Source of the DNA: Bacteroidales bacterium
Lineage (GTDB): Bacteria; Bacteroidota; Bacteroidia; Bacteroidales; UBA3663
Length of the DNA: 15,346 nucleotides
Assembly (NCBI GenBank): GCA_016293065.1
Contig: JAEDEY010000049.1
Location: 1-15,346, forward strand
Direction: 5' to 3'
How positions within the stretch are numbered: the stretch's first letter is position 1; every line of letters starts with the position of its first letter. Of this stretch, positions 7,210 through 15,337 are shown in pieces. A program made the translations under genes and the position numbers. A model generated the notes under the pieces. The model worked only from the letters and a program-made list of their open reading frames with translations. It ran no database searches and was not told where the DNA came from.

Positions 7210-8571
7210 TTATTCGAGCTTCCACCAGTCGAGGTCAAAGAGTTCTGTGTCACCGCCACGGAAGAAGACATATACATCGTGAATGCCTGTTGGTGCTTTT
7301 GCCACAGCAGCACTTACCACCGATGAGTCTCTTCCGACATTGGCAGTAGCAAATGGAGTGCCTCCAAGTCTATCGGCATAGAACTCTATTACGCCCTCGC
7401 TCTTGCAGTTGAGTATTTCAAGGGAGAGAAGAGCAGGACTCTTAGTGCCAAAATCCACATTACGAACCTTAATCCAATCGCCATTATGAACCGAAGTCAC
7501 ATAATGCTTTTCTCCAGGCAATCGGTCGAGCTTGATACCCCAGCTCGATGACATTGTCTCTGCCTGAACCACATTATATGGACTGATAGTGCCAAGAGGC
7601 TTCACGCCTTCTTTGGTGAATGGGATGAATGGAATAGAGCCGTCGTCGTTGAACTTGAACTCCTCGATAGCTGTCGAACGACGGAAGCCATCGCCATTGG
7701 GGAGTGCACCATTGTGATAGAACATATAGTCGTGACCACGGAAGTGTATGTTACCACCATGAATAGTGAAGCTGTTTTCTGCTTCGTCCATGATACGTCC
7801 GCCGAAAGTCCATGGTCCATGAATAGTTGGCGCAGTTGAATAAGCCATGTATTCGGGCACCCCGCCAGCAGGATAGACAGCATAGTAGATATCACCACGC
7901 TTTGTTACCCACGGGCCTTCCTCGTATTGCGTCATCATGCGTTCGCGTCCAATGCTCCAGTCCATCTTCGACTGAAGTTCGCCGAAACTCTTTGGATCGG
8001 TATAGCCGCTCACCTCTTTATATCCATTCTTGAACGATATCATATCATCGTTCAATTCGCCATACCAGAAGCCCTTATTGCCCCAGAAGAGATATGGCTT
8101 GCCATCATCGTCGATAAAGATGGTGGGGTCGATAAAGCCAAAGCCAACTGCCAATGGGCCTCCGATGGCATCAACCCATGGTCCCGTAGGCTTATCTGCC
8201 ACAGCCACAGCCAGAGCGTCTTTTCCGTCGGCTGTATTACAGCACAGATACCAGTACCACTTGCCGTTACGTTCAATTGCCTGTGCCGCCCATGCTCTGT
8301 CGCCCTGCTTCGCCCATGGGAACGTTGCAGTTGAAACCTGCGCACCGAGATATGTCCAGTTTACCATATCCGACGATTCGAAGACAATCCAGTCCTTCAT
8401 CTTGAAATACAGTGCATCGTCTTCGTCGTGATCAACAAAGAGATATACCTTGTCGTCATGTACATAAGGAGCTGGATCAGGAGTATAGATCGCACTGATT
8501 GCAGGATTCTGGGCATAAGCCCCTGTCACAGCCAAAAGCATTAATGCTGATAGGTAATGTCTTGTTTTCAT
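7210..8571 (-). CDS. Secreted GH43 glycosidase with C-terminal CBM6-like module
   Basis: This 453-residue exported enzyme probably removes arabinose or xylose from plant cell-wall polysaccharides such as arabinoxylan. A signal peptide (1-20, cut after AYA) is followed by the five-bladed beta-propeller of GH43. The three catalytic acids are visible: general base Asp32 (YTPDPAP), pKa-modulating Asp148 (GFIDPT) and general acid Glu218 (YEEGPW). His271 (HGG) sits where the family's metal-coordinating histidine lies. From about 333 (VVQAETM) to the C-terminus the sequence resembles CBM6, a carbohydrate-binding beta-sandwich. The overall pattern recalls the arabinofuranosidase branch that carries CBM6. 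The ATG at 8571 gives the signal peptide directly. Forty bases separate it from the transporter gene upstream and I see no promoter there, so the two may be cotranscribed. Exact specificity cannot be read from sequence alone. Confidence 0.88.
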   Translation of the reverse strand: MKTRHYLSALMLLAVTGAYAQNPAISAIYTPDPAPYVHDDKVYLFVDHDEDDALYFKMKDWIVFESSDMVNWTYLGAQVSTATFPWAKQGDRAWAAQAIERNGKWYWYLCCNTADGKDALAVAVADKPTGPWVDAIGGPLAVGFGFIDPTIFIDDDGKPYLFWGNKGFWYGELNDDMISFKNGYKEVSGYTDPKSFGELQSKMDWSIGRERMMTQYEEGPWVTKRGDIYYAVYPAGGVPEYMAYSTAPTIHGPWTFGGRIMDEAENSFTIHGGNIHFRGHDYMFYHNGALPNGDGFRRSTAIEEFKFNDDGSIPFIPFTKEGVKPLGTISPYNVVQAETMSSSWGIKLDRLPGEKHYVTSVHNGDWIKVRNVDFGTKSPALLSLEILNCKSEGVIEFYADRLGGTPFATANVGRDSSVVSAAVAKAPTGIHDVYVFFRGGDTELFDLDWWKLE

Positions 8572-8611
8572 TGTTATTTAATTGTATTAGTAGGTAAATA
8601 TGTCAGGAATC

Positions 8612-9565
8612 CTATTTCTTCCCTTTGTTGATTATATAAATACCTGCGGTTGCCAATGTTCCGGCAACGACGTATTTCCAATAGAATGGCTCGCCAAGGC
8701 AGAGACAGGAAGTCACTGCTCCTACCACAGGAATCAGCGAGTTGTAGATTGCCACCTTACCCACAGGATTGCAAGTCAGCAGTTTGTTGTAGAGACTGAA
8801 CCCGAGTGTCGAGATGCCAATGAGCAGAAGCAAGATGGTGCAGCCCCACATTGTGACGTGTGGCAATGTGCCTCCCATCATCAGTCCGGGGATGACAAGC
8901 AATGCGCCTCCCACGCCAAGGCTGTAGCCTGTTCCGACAAACACGTCAATGCGCTTGTTGAGTCCTCGCGTCATCAATGCCGCACTGGCACCACATAGTG
9001 CATTGAGGATTATCATGCCGTCGCCCATGAAGGAGAACGAACCGCTGTCTTCTGAACCTAAATTGAGTGCCAAGATACCGCAGATGCCAATCACGCATCC
9101 CACAATCTTGCGCATGGTCAGCTTGTCGCTCTTGAACATGATGCATGCCATGATGACCACCGCAAACACACTCATGGAGTTGAGAATGGCAGCCCGTGCG
9201 CCTTGACTATATGATAGGCCAATATAAAAAAACGTATAGTGAAGGGTAGTGTTGACCAATGAATATGCCAATATGAACATCACCGAGTATATGAGCGACA
9301 GATACGACCGTTCTCCATTGGCTGACTTTATGCCAAGATGCTTGCCCGAACATAATGCTATTGCAAGGATGATGATACCCGAACAGGCAAAACGAATACC
9401 CGCAAATAGCATCTTGCTGCCAGTCATTGCTTGCGTAATCTCAAACTCCGCAAACCCTAACTTGATGAGGGGATAAGCCCAACCCCATACTATCGCTGCC
9501 GTCAGGGCAAAAAACGACACCCAAAATGGGCGCTGAAATATGCTTTTTTGTTCAGTTCCGCTCAT
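8612..9565 (-). CDS. EamA-family (drug/metabolite transporter superfamily) membrane transporter
   Basis: This inner-membrane protein of 317 residues has about ten hydrophobic segments, falling into the two repeated EamA halves typical of the family. The first begins at FFALTAAIVWGWAYPLIK; the second begins around MIILNALCGASAALMTRGL. The family exports or imports small metabolites, and the substrate cannot be predicted. I chose the ATG at 9565, because the promoter at 9607-9637 starts transcription near 9600. The ATG at 9598 would then have essentially no leader, and the frame extending to 9637 would lie inside the promoter. It follows tenI on the same strand, but its own promoter suggests it is not simply a thiamine-operon gene. 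A role in thiamine-precursor or sugar transport is only a neighbourhood guess. Confidence 0.85.
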   Translation of the reverse strand: MSGTEQKSIFQRPFWVSFFALTAAIVWGWAYPLIKLGFAEFEITQAMTGSKMLFAGIRFACSGIIILAIALCSGKHLGIKSANGERSYLSLIYSVMFILAYSLVNTTLHYTFFYIGLSYSQGARAAILNSMSVFAVVIMACIMFKSDKLTMRKIVGCVIGICGILALNLGSEDSGSFSFMGDGMIILNALCGASAALMTRGLNKRIDVFVGTGYSLGVGGALLVIPGLMMGGTLPHVTMWGCTILLLLIGISTLGFSLYNKLLTCNPVGKVAIYNSLIPVVGAVTSCLCLGEPFYWKYVVAGTLATAGIYIINKGKK

Positions 9566-9606
9566 TGGTTCTTTGTTGTGTTTAGAGCATTTAGCCATTC
9601 TGGGCA

Positions 9607-9637
9607 CAAAGATATGCTTTTTATTTTGCTTGTGCAA
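9607..9637 (-). promoter_or_regulatory. Promoter of the EamA transporter gene
   Basis: On the - strand, TTG (9637-9635), a 20-base spacer and TATCTTTG (9614-9607) match the Bacteroidota consensus, with the same spacing as the GH31 and der promoters. It begins 9 bases after the tenI stop codon, so transcription from it is independent of the thiamine operon. The expected start is near 9600, about 35 bases before the chosen ATG. Confidence 0.65.
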
Positions 9638-9646
9638 GCCTTTTCA

Positions 9647-10267
9647 TTATTTTCTTTGCATATAAACTTTCAGCCTGCTCAATAGCAGTTGTTTGTCATA
9701 GGCAAAGTTCCATATATCGCCAAGTATGGCTGCTCCATAGAACCCATAGGTCAGTAGTTCGGGGAGCTTGTCGAGCGAAACTCCTCCAAGTGCATATACA
9801 TTATCCGACAATAAGCCGCATGATCTTGCCTCCTCAAGTTCCTCGCGCGAGAATGCTGCGCCATAGCCTTCCTTCGAGATGCTGTCATAGATGGGGCTGA
9901 GAAACAGATAGTCGCAGCGGTCGCGATGCTGCTTGATTTCGCTGATCGAATGACACGAACGCGAGACGGTGAAGCCCCTCTCCTGCTTTTCCTCGCTCAC
10001 CCACTCTGGTGCTTCTGGGTTTCGGCTATTGAGGTGTATGCCGCCAAGGCGCATCGTACGCGACAGTGCATGGTGGTCGTGCAATACGATGTTCTGGCGG
10101 AATGGCTCGTCGATTTGACCAATCCATTCTGCCAGTTCCTCTTCTGTCGCTTGCGGTTTCCTCAAGTGCAGACGCATCAGTCCTTGTCCGAACATGGCAT
10201 TGACCAAAGCTGTCTCTCCCTCAAAAAACTGCGGACGTGTAATGACTATCAGTTTCAAATTGTTCAT
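9647..10267 (-). CDS. tenI: ThiE-family protein, probable thiazole tautomerase TenI
   Basis: This 206-residue protein has the TIM-barrel fold of thiamine phosphate synthase but lacks much of its signature. TenI isomerises the thiazole product of ThiG to its aromatic form. Visible features are LHLRKP near 33-38, GGIHLNSRN (75-83), the SRSCHS segment with His106 (where TenI has its catalytic histidine), DYLFLSPIYDSISKEGYG (119-136) and the phosphate-binding ALGGVS (159-164). It lacks the pyrophosphate-binding VDDHVEL and GPFRFTTTK segments seen in the upstream thiE, so a synthase role is unlikely. The ATG at 10267 shares one base with the thiH stop (TGATG), which implies translational coupling; a TTG one codon upstream is unlikely to be the start. 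It closes the thiamine operon. A duplicate ThiE with altered function is the alternative. Confidence 0.8.
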   Translation of the reverse strand: MNNLKLIVITRPQFFEGETALVNAMFGQGLMRLHLRKPQATEEELAEWIGQIDEPFRQNIVLHDHHALSRTMRLGGIHLNSRNPEAPEWVSEEKQERGFTVSRSCHSISEIKQHRDRCDYLFLSPIYDSISKEGYGAAFSREELEEARSCGLLSDNVYALGGVSLDKLPELLTYGFYGAAILGDIWNFAYDKQLLLSRLKVYMQRK

Positions 10268-11400
10268 CAACTTGGGAAATAAATCTGGTCAAACGAAGCA
10301 TCCCAGTCTTTCCACACTGGCTGTCTGCCAAGTTCCTTCAGTCGTGCATCGATTTCCGAAGCCGAACGCTCATCGCTCACCGAGAACTGCTCAAGAGCCT
10401 CAGGATAAGTGTGGTAGCCTCCAGGGTTGACGCGCGATGCTGCCGACATGGTCGTTACACCAAGTGTGCACATATTGTCGCGTATGAATGCCGGTTCGCG
10501 TGTCGAATACGAGATATCGACATCGTGGTCGAAGATGCGCATTGCAAATGTAGCCTGTGCCAGCTCGCGGTCGCTCATGATGCAGTTGGGCTGGAAGCCT
10601 TCGTTCTGTGCTGGACGCATGCGAGGGAAATTGACCGAATACTTTGTGCGCCAATAGTGCTTCTGCAGGTAACGCAGGTGCCGAGCCATCATCACCACGT
10701 CGGTGCGCCACTCTTTCTCAAGGCCGATGAGCACGCCCATGCCAATCGAGTGAACTCCTGCCTGTCCCATGCGGTCGAAGCCGTCGCAGCGCCATTCGAA
10801 TATCGACTTCATGCCACGAGGATGATAGTTCTTGTAGTTCTCGCGATGATAGGTCTCCTGAAAGCAGATCACGCCATTCATGCCGTGATTGCACAGTTCC
10901 TTATAGTCCTCGGTCTTCAGCGGCATCACCTCGATCTTGATGTTCGAGAAGTATTTCTTTGCGATGTCGATTGCCTTAGCCAAATATGGCACACCAGCCT
11001 TTGCAGGATTCTCGCCCGTCACGAGCAGGATATTTTCGAACGGAGCAAGCTGCTTGATGGCGCGATATTCGTCCTCTATCTGTTCGGGAGTGAGGATGAT
11101 GCGAGCCATCGGGTTCTCGCGGTGGAAGCCGCAGTAGATACAGGAGTTGCTGCACGAGTTGGTGATATAGAGCGGAATGAACATCGACATTGTCTTGCCA
11201 AATCGCTCTTCGGTGTATTTGCGCGAGAGTCGTGCCATTGTCTCAAGATATGGCTCGGCTGCTGGCGAGAGAAGAGCCATGAAGTCGTCTATGTCGCAAT
11301 GACTCTTCGACAATGCGCGACGCACATCCATATCGGTTTTCGAGGCAATCTGTCGGGTTGTCTCGTCCCAGTCATATTGTTTTAATTCGTCTGAAAACAT
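10267..11400 (-). CDS. thiH: 2-iminoacetate (dehydroglycine) synthase ThiH
   Basis: ThiH is a radical S-adenosylmethionine enzyme that cleaves tyrosine to p-cresol and dehydroglycine, which supplies the C2-N3 unit of the thiazole ring made by ThiG. The 377-residue product has the CX3CX2C cluster-binding motif at Cys83, Cys87 and Cys90 (CSNSCIYC), followed by GFHRENPMAR. This marks it as ThiH rather than the oxygen-dependent glycine oxidase ThiO and fits an anaerobic lifestyle. The ATG at 11400 follows the thiF stop by 14 bases and gives the normal ThiH N-terminus; an extension to 11463 would overlap thiF and adds unrelated residues. Its stop overlaps the tenI start by one base. Confidence 0.95.
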   Translation of the reverse strand: MFSDELKQYDWDETTRQIASKTDMDVRRALSKSHCDIDDFMALLSPAAEPYLETMARLSRKYTEERFGKTMSMFIPLYITNSCSNSCIYCGFHRENPMARIILTPEQIEDEYRAIKQLAPFENILLVTGENPAKAGVPYLAKAIDIAKKYFSNIKIEVMPLKTEDYKELCNHGMNGVICFQETYHRENYKNYHPRGMKSIFEWRCDGFDRMGQAGVHSIGMGVLIGLEKEWRTDVVMMARHLRYLQKHYWRTKYSVNFPRMRPAQNEGFQPNCIMSDRELAQATFAMRIFDHDVDISYSTREPAFIRDNMCTLGVTTMSAASRVNPGGYHTYPEALEQFSVSDERSASEIDARLKELGRQPVWKDWDASFDQIYFPS

Positions 11401-11414
11401 TGTTTTGTAAGTTA

Positions 11415-12137
11415 TTATACTCTGATGACAAACGTCTGCATGGTGCGCAGGTCGATTGTCCATAGTTTATCAATCAAAGGCTCTCCGTAGCCGCAGATGA
11501 GTTGCAGCACTTGTGCCGCCTCTACGCTTCCCACGATGGCAGGAGTGACTCCAATCACTGCCTTTGCTGCATGAGCATCTTTCAGTTCCTGCTCCTCGGG
11601 ATAGAGTGCCCTATAAGTTGCCTTGCCTCGGCAGAGCACCGACACCTGACCCTCAAATCCACATATGGCACCATAGACATAGGTCTTGCCCAATGCCACG
11701 CATACGTCGCTGATGACATATCTCACAGCGGCATTGTCTGTGCCATCGACCACGATGTCATACTGTGCTATCAGCTCTCGAGCATTGTCAGCCTGCAGCT
11801 TCTGCCTGTAGGTGTTGACTGTGATGTCTGAATTGAGTCCCAAGAGCCTCTCTCGGGCACAATCCACCTTTGGCTTGCCCACTTGCGACTCGGCATAGAG
11901 CACTTGTCGCTGCAGGTTGCTCACTGAGACTATGTCGTCGTCGATGAGTCCAAGGGTACCCACACCAGCTCCTGCAAGATAGATGGCGATGGGCGAACCC
12001 AATCCACCCACACCAACTATCAGCACCTTGGCTTTTGCGAGCCGCTTCTGACCTTCTTCACCCACTTCGGGCAAGAGCCTCTGTCGCTCGTAGCGAGGAC
12101 TGAAGATATCGGTCGATGGGTCTTTCTCGCTTGACAT
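11415..12137 (-). CDS. thiF: ThiS adenylyltransferase-like protein ThiF (HesA/MoeB/ThiF family)
   Basis: In the standard pathway ThiF adenylates the C-terminal glycine of the sulfur carrier ThiS so that sulfur can be attached for thiazole synthesis. The 240-residue protein has the E1-like nucleotide fold: GVGGLG (42-47), the acidic turn IDDD (65-68), NLQRQ with the arginine finger Arg77 (74-78), and DGTDN (131-135). The zinc-binding CxxC seen in E. coli ThiF and MoeB is replaced by TYRA (174-177), and no second CxxC follows. The thiol region also lacks a cysteine (HAAKAVIGVTP, 189-199). As I recall, other Bacteroidota ThiF proteins also lack the zinc ligands. The ATG at 12137 is 6 bases after the thiC stop. 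Position between thiC and thiH supports ThiF over MoeB. Confidence 0.9.
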   Translation of the reverse strand: MSSEKDPSTDIFSPRYERQRLLPEVGEEGQKRLAKAKVLIVGVGGLGSPIAIYLAGAGVGTLGLIDDDIVSVSNLQRQVLYAESQVGKPKVDCARERLLGLNSDITVNTYRQKLQADNARELIAQYDIVVDGTDNAAVRYVISDVCVALGKTYVYGAICGFEGQVSVLCRGKATYRALYPEEQELKDAHAAKAVIGVTPAIVGSVEAAQVLQLICGYGEPLIDKLWTIDLRTMQTFVIRV

Positions 12138-12143
12138 AGGTCG

Positions 12144-13835
12144 TTAGAGTTTTCTCAAGTCGTGAGTCAGCTTTGCCGCACAGAAGTTAGGTCCGCACAT
12201 TGTGCAATACTCGCCATCGGTGTGACCTGCCTCCTCGAAATACTGCAATGAGCGCTCTGGATCGAGCGAGAGGTGGAACTGGTCGCGCCAGCGGAAGTCG
12301 AAACGAGCCTTCGACAGGGCGTTGTCGCGGATCTGTGCTCCAGGATGTCCCTTGGCAAGGTCGGCTGCATGAGCTGCGATCTTGAATGTCACCACACCCA
12401 CACGCACATCCTCGCGGTTTGGCAATGCCAGGTGCTCCTTTGGTGTCACATAGCAGAGCATAGCCGTACCGAGCCATGCAATCTGTGCGCCTCCGATTGC
12501 CGACGTTATATGGTCATAGCCAGGAGCGATGTCGGTGACGATAGGGCCGAGCGTATAGAAAGGAGCCTCGTGGCAATGGTCGAGCTGACGTTCCATATTC
12601 TCCTGAATCTTGTGCATAGGCACATGACCAGGACCCTCGATGAATGCCTGTACGTTCTTTTCCCATGCGCGGGTCACGAGTTCGCCCATCGTGTCGAGTT
12701 CGGCAAACTGTGCTGCATCGTTGGCATCGGCAGTACAACCAGGGCGCAAGCCATCGCCAAGCGAGAGAGCCACGTCATACTGTGCCACAATGTCGCAGAT
12801 GTCGTCGAAGTGCTCGTAGAGGAACGACTCGCGGTCGTGAATCAGGCACCATTTGCTCATGATCGAACCGCCTCGGCTCACGATGCCGCACAGACGGCTA
12901 TCGGCCAGATGCACGTTGTGGCGACGTATGCCAGCATGGATGGTGAAGTAATCGACACCCTGCTCGCACTGCTCGATCAGCGTGTCGCGATAAATCTCCC
13001 ATGTCAGATCTTCTACTCGTCCGTTGACTTTCTCCAAGGCCTGATAGATAGGCACAGTTCCCACTGGCACCGGGCAGTTGCGCACAATCCATTCGCGTGT
13101 CTCGTGGATGTTGGCACCTGTTGACAAGTCCATCAGCGTATCGCCTCCCCACTTGCAGCTCCATACTGCCTTATCCACTTCTTCCTCAATGCTCGATGTG
13201 GTAGCCGAATTGCCGATGTTGGTGTTGATCTTGACCAGGAAGTTGCGGCCGATGATCATTGGCTCTGCCTCTGGGTGGTTGATGTTGGATGGGAGTACGG
13301 CGCGACCTCGGGCAATCTCCTGACGCACGAACTCAGGAGTGATGTGCGACTTGATGCCCAATTCCTCGCAGTTCATGTTCTCGCGTATTGCCACATACTC
13401 CATCTCTGGAGTGATGATGCCAGCCTTGGCGTATGCCATCTGAGTGATTGCCTTGCCAGCCTTTGCTCGGCGAGGCAGCTGTATGTGTTCGAAGCGGAGG
13501 CTGTCGAGCGACTTGTCGGCAAGGCGCATCCTTCCGTATTCGCTGCTCACTTCCGCAAGCTGTTCGGTGTCATCGCGGTCAAGGATCCATTGCTCGCGCA
13601 GACGAGGCAGGCCTTTCTTCAGATCGACCTCGATGTTAGGGTCGGAGAACGGACCGCTGGTGTCGTAGATCATCACAGGCTTGTTCTCTTCTGTATGAGG
13701 AATGCCATCGGCATCTTTCGTCACCGTAGGAGTCAGATTCACCTTGGTCATGCCCACCTTGATATAAGGGAAGAGCTTGCCCTGCATGTAGTGTTTCTCT
13801 CTTTTCGCGTATGCTTTATTATCGTTTATTGCCAT
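12144..13835 (-). CDS. thiC: Phosphomethylpyrimidine synthase ThiC
   Basis: ThiC is a radical S-adenosylmethionine enzyme that rearranges aminoimidazole ribotide into hydroxymethylpyrimidine phosphate, the pyrimidine half of thiamine. The 563-residue product carries the family's C-terminal CX2CX4C cluster motif (Cys544, Cys547, Cys552; CTMCGPNFC). It also has the well-conserved core segments EGPGHVPMHKIQENM, GPIVTDIAPGYDHI and GGAQIAWLGTAMLCYVTPKEHL (split here across its two halves). Length is normal for ThiC with the N-terminal extension. I chose the ATG at 13835; the TTG at 13871 would add 12 residues that look like untranslated spacer. It lies 39 bases after thiG and 6 before thiF, in the operon's middle. 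Confidence 0.97.
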   Translation of the reverse strand: MAINDNKAYAKREKHYMQGKLFPYIKVGMTKVNLTPTVTKDADGIPHTEENKPVMIYDTSGPFSDPNIEVDLKKGLPRLREQWILDRDDTEQLAEVSSEYGRMRLADKSLDSLRFEHIQLPRRAKAGKAITQMAYAKAGIITPEMEYVAIRENMNCEELGIKSHITPEFVRQEIARGRAVLPSNINHPEAEPMIIGRNFLVKINTNIGNSATTSSIEEEVDKAVWSCKWGGDTLMDLSTGANIHETREWIVRNCPVPVGTVPIYQALEKVNGRVEDLTWEIYRDTLIEQCEQGVDYFTIHAGIRRHNVHLADSRLCGIVSRGGSIMSKWCLIHDRESFLYEHFDDICDIVAQYDVALSLGDGLRPGCTADANDAAQFAELDTMGELVTRAWEKNVQAFIEGPGHVPMHKIQENMERQLDHCHEAPFYTLGPIVTDIAPGYDHITSAIGGAQIAWLGTAMLCYVTPKEHLALPNREDVRVGVVTFKIAAHAADLAKGHPGAQIRDNALSKARFDFRWRDQFHLSLDPERSLQYFEEAGHTDGEYCTMCGPNFCAAKLTHDLRKL

Positions 13836-13874
13836 ATTTCTGATGTGGTTGTTGATAATGATTGTTGACAATGA

Positions 13875-14654
13875 TTACATGTTGAGGAATGCTGTGAGCG
13901 GACTGCTTGCTTCGGCACAGTCAGAGATTGCGCCAAGGCCTGCCTCGTAGGCGCGACGTCCGGCAACCACTGCTTCCTTGAATGCAACGGCCATCTGCAC
14001 AGGGTCGCCTGCAACGGCAATTGCAGTGTTGACCAGACAGCAGTCGGCACCCATCTCCATTGCTTCGGCTGCATGGCTTGGAGCACCAATACCTGCATCG
14101 ACCACTACTGGCACTGTAGCCTGCTCAATGATAATCTGTAGGAAGTCCTTCATTCTCAATCCCTTGTTAGTGCCGATAGGTGCAGCCAATGGCATGACTG
14201 TCGCAGCACCAGCCTCTTCGAGATGCTTGCACAGTGTCGGGTCAGCCTGACAGTAAGGCAGCACCACGAAGCCGAGCTTCACGAGCTGCTCTGTTGCCTT
14301 GAGAGTCTCGATTGAGTCGGGCAGCAGATAGCGTGGATCTGGGTGAATCTCAAGCTTCAGCCAGTTGGTGCCGAAAGCCTCGCGAGCCATCTGTGCCGCA
14401 AAGACAGCCTCTTCGGCATTGCGCACGCCGCTCGTATTAGGGAGCAACTGTATGTTAGGGTTCTTGGTGACGTGAGTCAGCAGGTCATCTTGCTGGTCAG
14501 CAAGTTCGATGCGCTTCATAGCCACGGTCACCATCTCTGTGCCCGAAGCCTCGATGGCACGAGCCATCACATCGTTGTCGTTAAACTTGCCTGTACCCAA
14601 GAAAAGACGCGAATTGAACTCACGTCCTGCAATGATAAGTTTCTTTTGTTCCAT
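13875..14654 (-). CDS. thiG: Thiazole synthase ThiG
   Basis: ThiG builds the thiazole phosphate ring from 1-deoxy-D-xylulose 5-phosphate, dehydroglycine (from ThiH) and the thiocarboxylate of ThiS. The 259-residue TIM-barrel is the usual length. It contains the N-terminal SRLFLGTGKF, the Schiff-base lysine Lys100 in NWLKLEIHPD, LPNTSGVRNA, the PIGTNKGLR loop, and the phosphate-binding DAGIGAPSHAAEAMEMGAD region. The ATG at 14654 starts directly at the conserved N-terminus, 53 bases after the thiE stop. That gap contains no recognisable promoter, so cotranscription with thiE is likely. Confidence 0.97.
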   Translation of the reverse strand: MEQKKLIIAGREFNSRLFLGTGKFNDNDVMARAIEASGTEMVTVAMKRIELADQQDDLLTHVTKNPNIQLLPNTSGVRNAEEAVFAAQMAREAFGTNWLKLEIHPDPRYLLPDSIETLKATEQLVKLGFVVLPYCQADPTLCKHLEEAGAATVMPLAAPIGTNKGLRMKDFLQIIIEQATVPVVVDAGIGAPSHAAEAMEMGADCCLVNTAIAVAGDPVQMAVAFKEAVVAGRRAYEAGLGAISDCAEASSPLTAFLNM

Positions 14655-14707
14655 ATTATTGTTATATATAAAAATTTACTATTGTATGTTGTTGCTCCGA
14701 GTCTATG

Positions 14708-15337
14708 TCATAAAGACATCTGTCCATCAGCGAGCCTTATCAGCCTCTTCATCTCCTCAACAGGATTGTCAGCTCTGAGCACTGTTCCCGATATGGCTAT
14801 TCCCGTGACGCCTGTCTGCATGATGGCTGTGATGTCGTCGGCTGTGATGCCTCCAATGGCTACGATAGGCAAGCCAATGCCCTCTGCCTTCATCTGCGAC
14901 ACTATGCTTCGGTAGCCTTCAAGCCCGAGCACAGGAGCCAGCCCCTGCTTGGTTGTGGTGAAGCGGAAAGGTCCGCAGCCGATGTAGTTGGCCGATGCCT
15001 CATAGTGCATTCTCACATCGTCGAAGGTGTTGGCTGTGCCGCCAATTATCATCCCATCGCCCAAGATCTTTCGAGCCTCAGCCACCGGCATGTCTTTCTT
15101 GCCGAGATGCACACCGTCGGCTCCAATCTCTCTGACCAGCTCCACATGGTCATCGACAATGAATGTGGCCTTGTACCTTTCGCACAGCTTTCTCACTTCC
15201 TGACCAATGCGCAGGAAATCTTCGTCCGAGGCTTCTTTCATTCGCAGCTGAACCCATTGGCAGCCGCCATCGAGAGCCAATCGGATGGAGTCGAGATAGC
15301 TGTATTGCTCTGTATAATGTGATATGAACTGAACCAT
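14708..15337 (-). CDS. thiE: Thiamine phosphate synthase ThiE
   Basis: ThiE couples hydroxymethylpyrimidine pyrophosphate with thiazole phosphate to give thiamine phosphate. The 209-residue TIM-barrel shows the synthase signature that the distal paralogue lacks: QLRMK (30-34), VDDHVEL (61-67), GADGVHLGKKDM (72-83), GGTANT (99-104), GCGPFRFTTTKQ (120-131) and AIGGI (160-164). The last base-paired phosphate site and length are normal. The ATG at 15337 is only nine bases from the window edge. The three codons before it (Thr-Pro-Lys) contain no start, and homologues begin close to QFITHYTEQ, so it is probably complete. It is the first operon gene visible here; thiS and a leader would lie further right. 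Confidence 0.95.
   Translation of the reverse strand: MVQFISHYTEQYSYLDSIRLALDGGCQWVQLRMKEASDEDFLRIGQEVRKLCERYKATFIVDDHVELVREIGADGVHLGKKDMPVAEARKILGDGMIIGGTANTFDDVRMHYEASANYIGCGPFRFTTTKQGLAPVLGLEGYRSIVSQMKAEGIGLPIVAIGGITADDITAIMQTGVTGIAISGTVLRADNPVEEMKRLIRLADGQMSL

Noticed and set aside
14655..14707. TPP riboswitch or internal promoter between thiE and thiG
   Set aside because: The gap is only 53 AT-rich bases without the conserved CTGAGA or ACCTGA segments of the TPP element and without a TAnnTTTG match. The riboswitch, if present, should precede the operon beyond the right edge.
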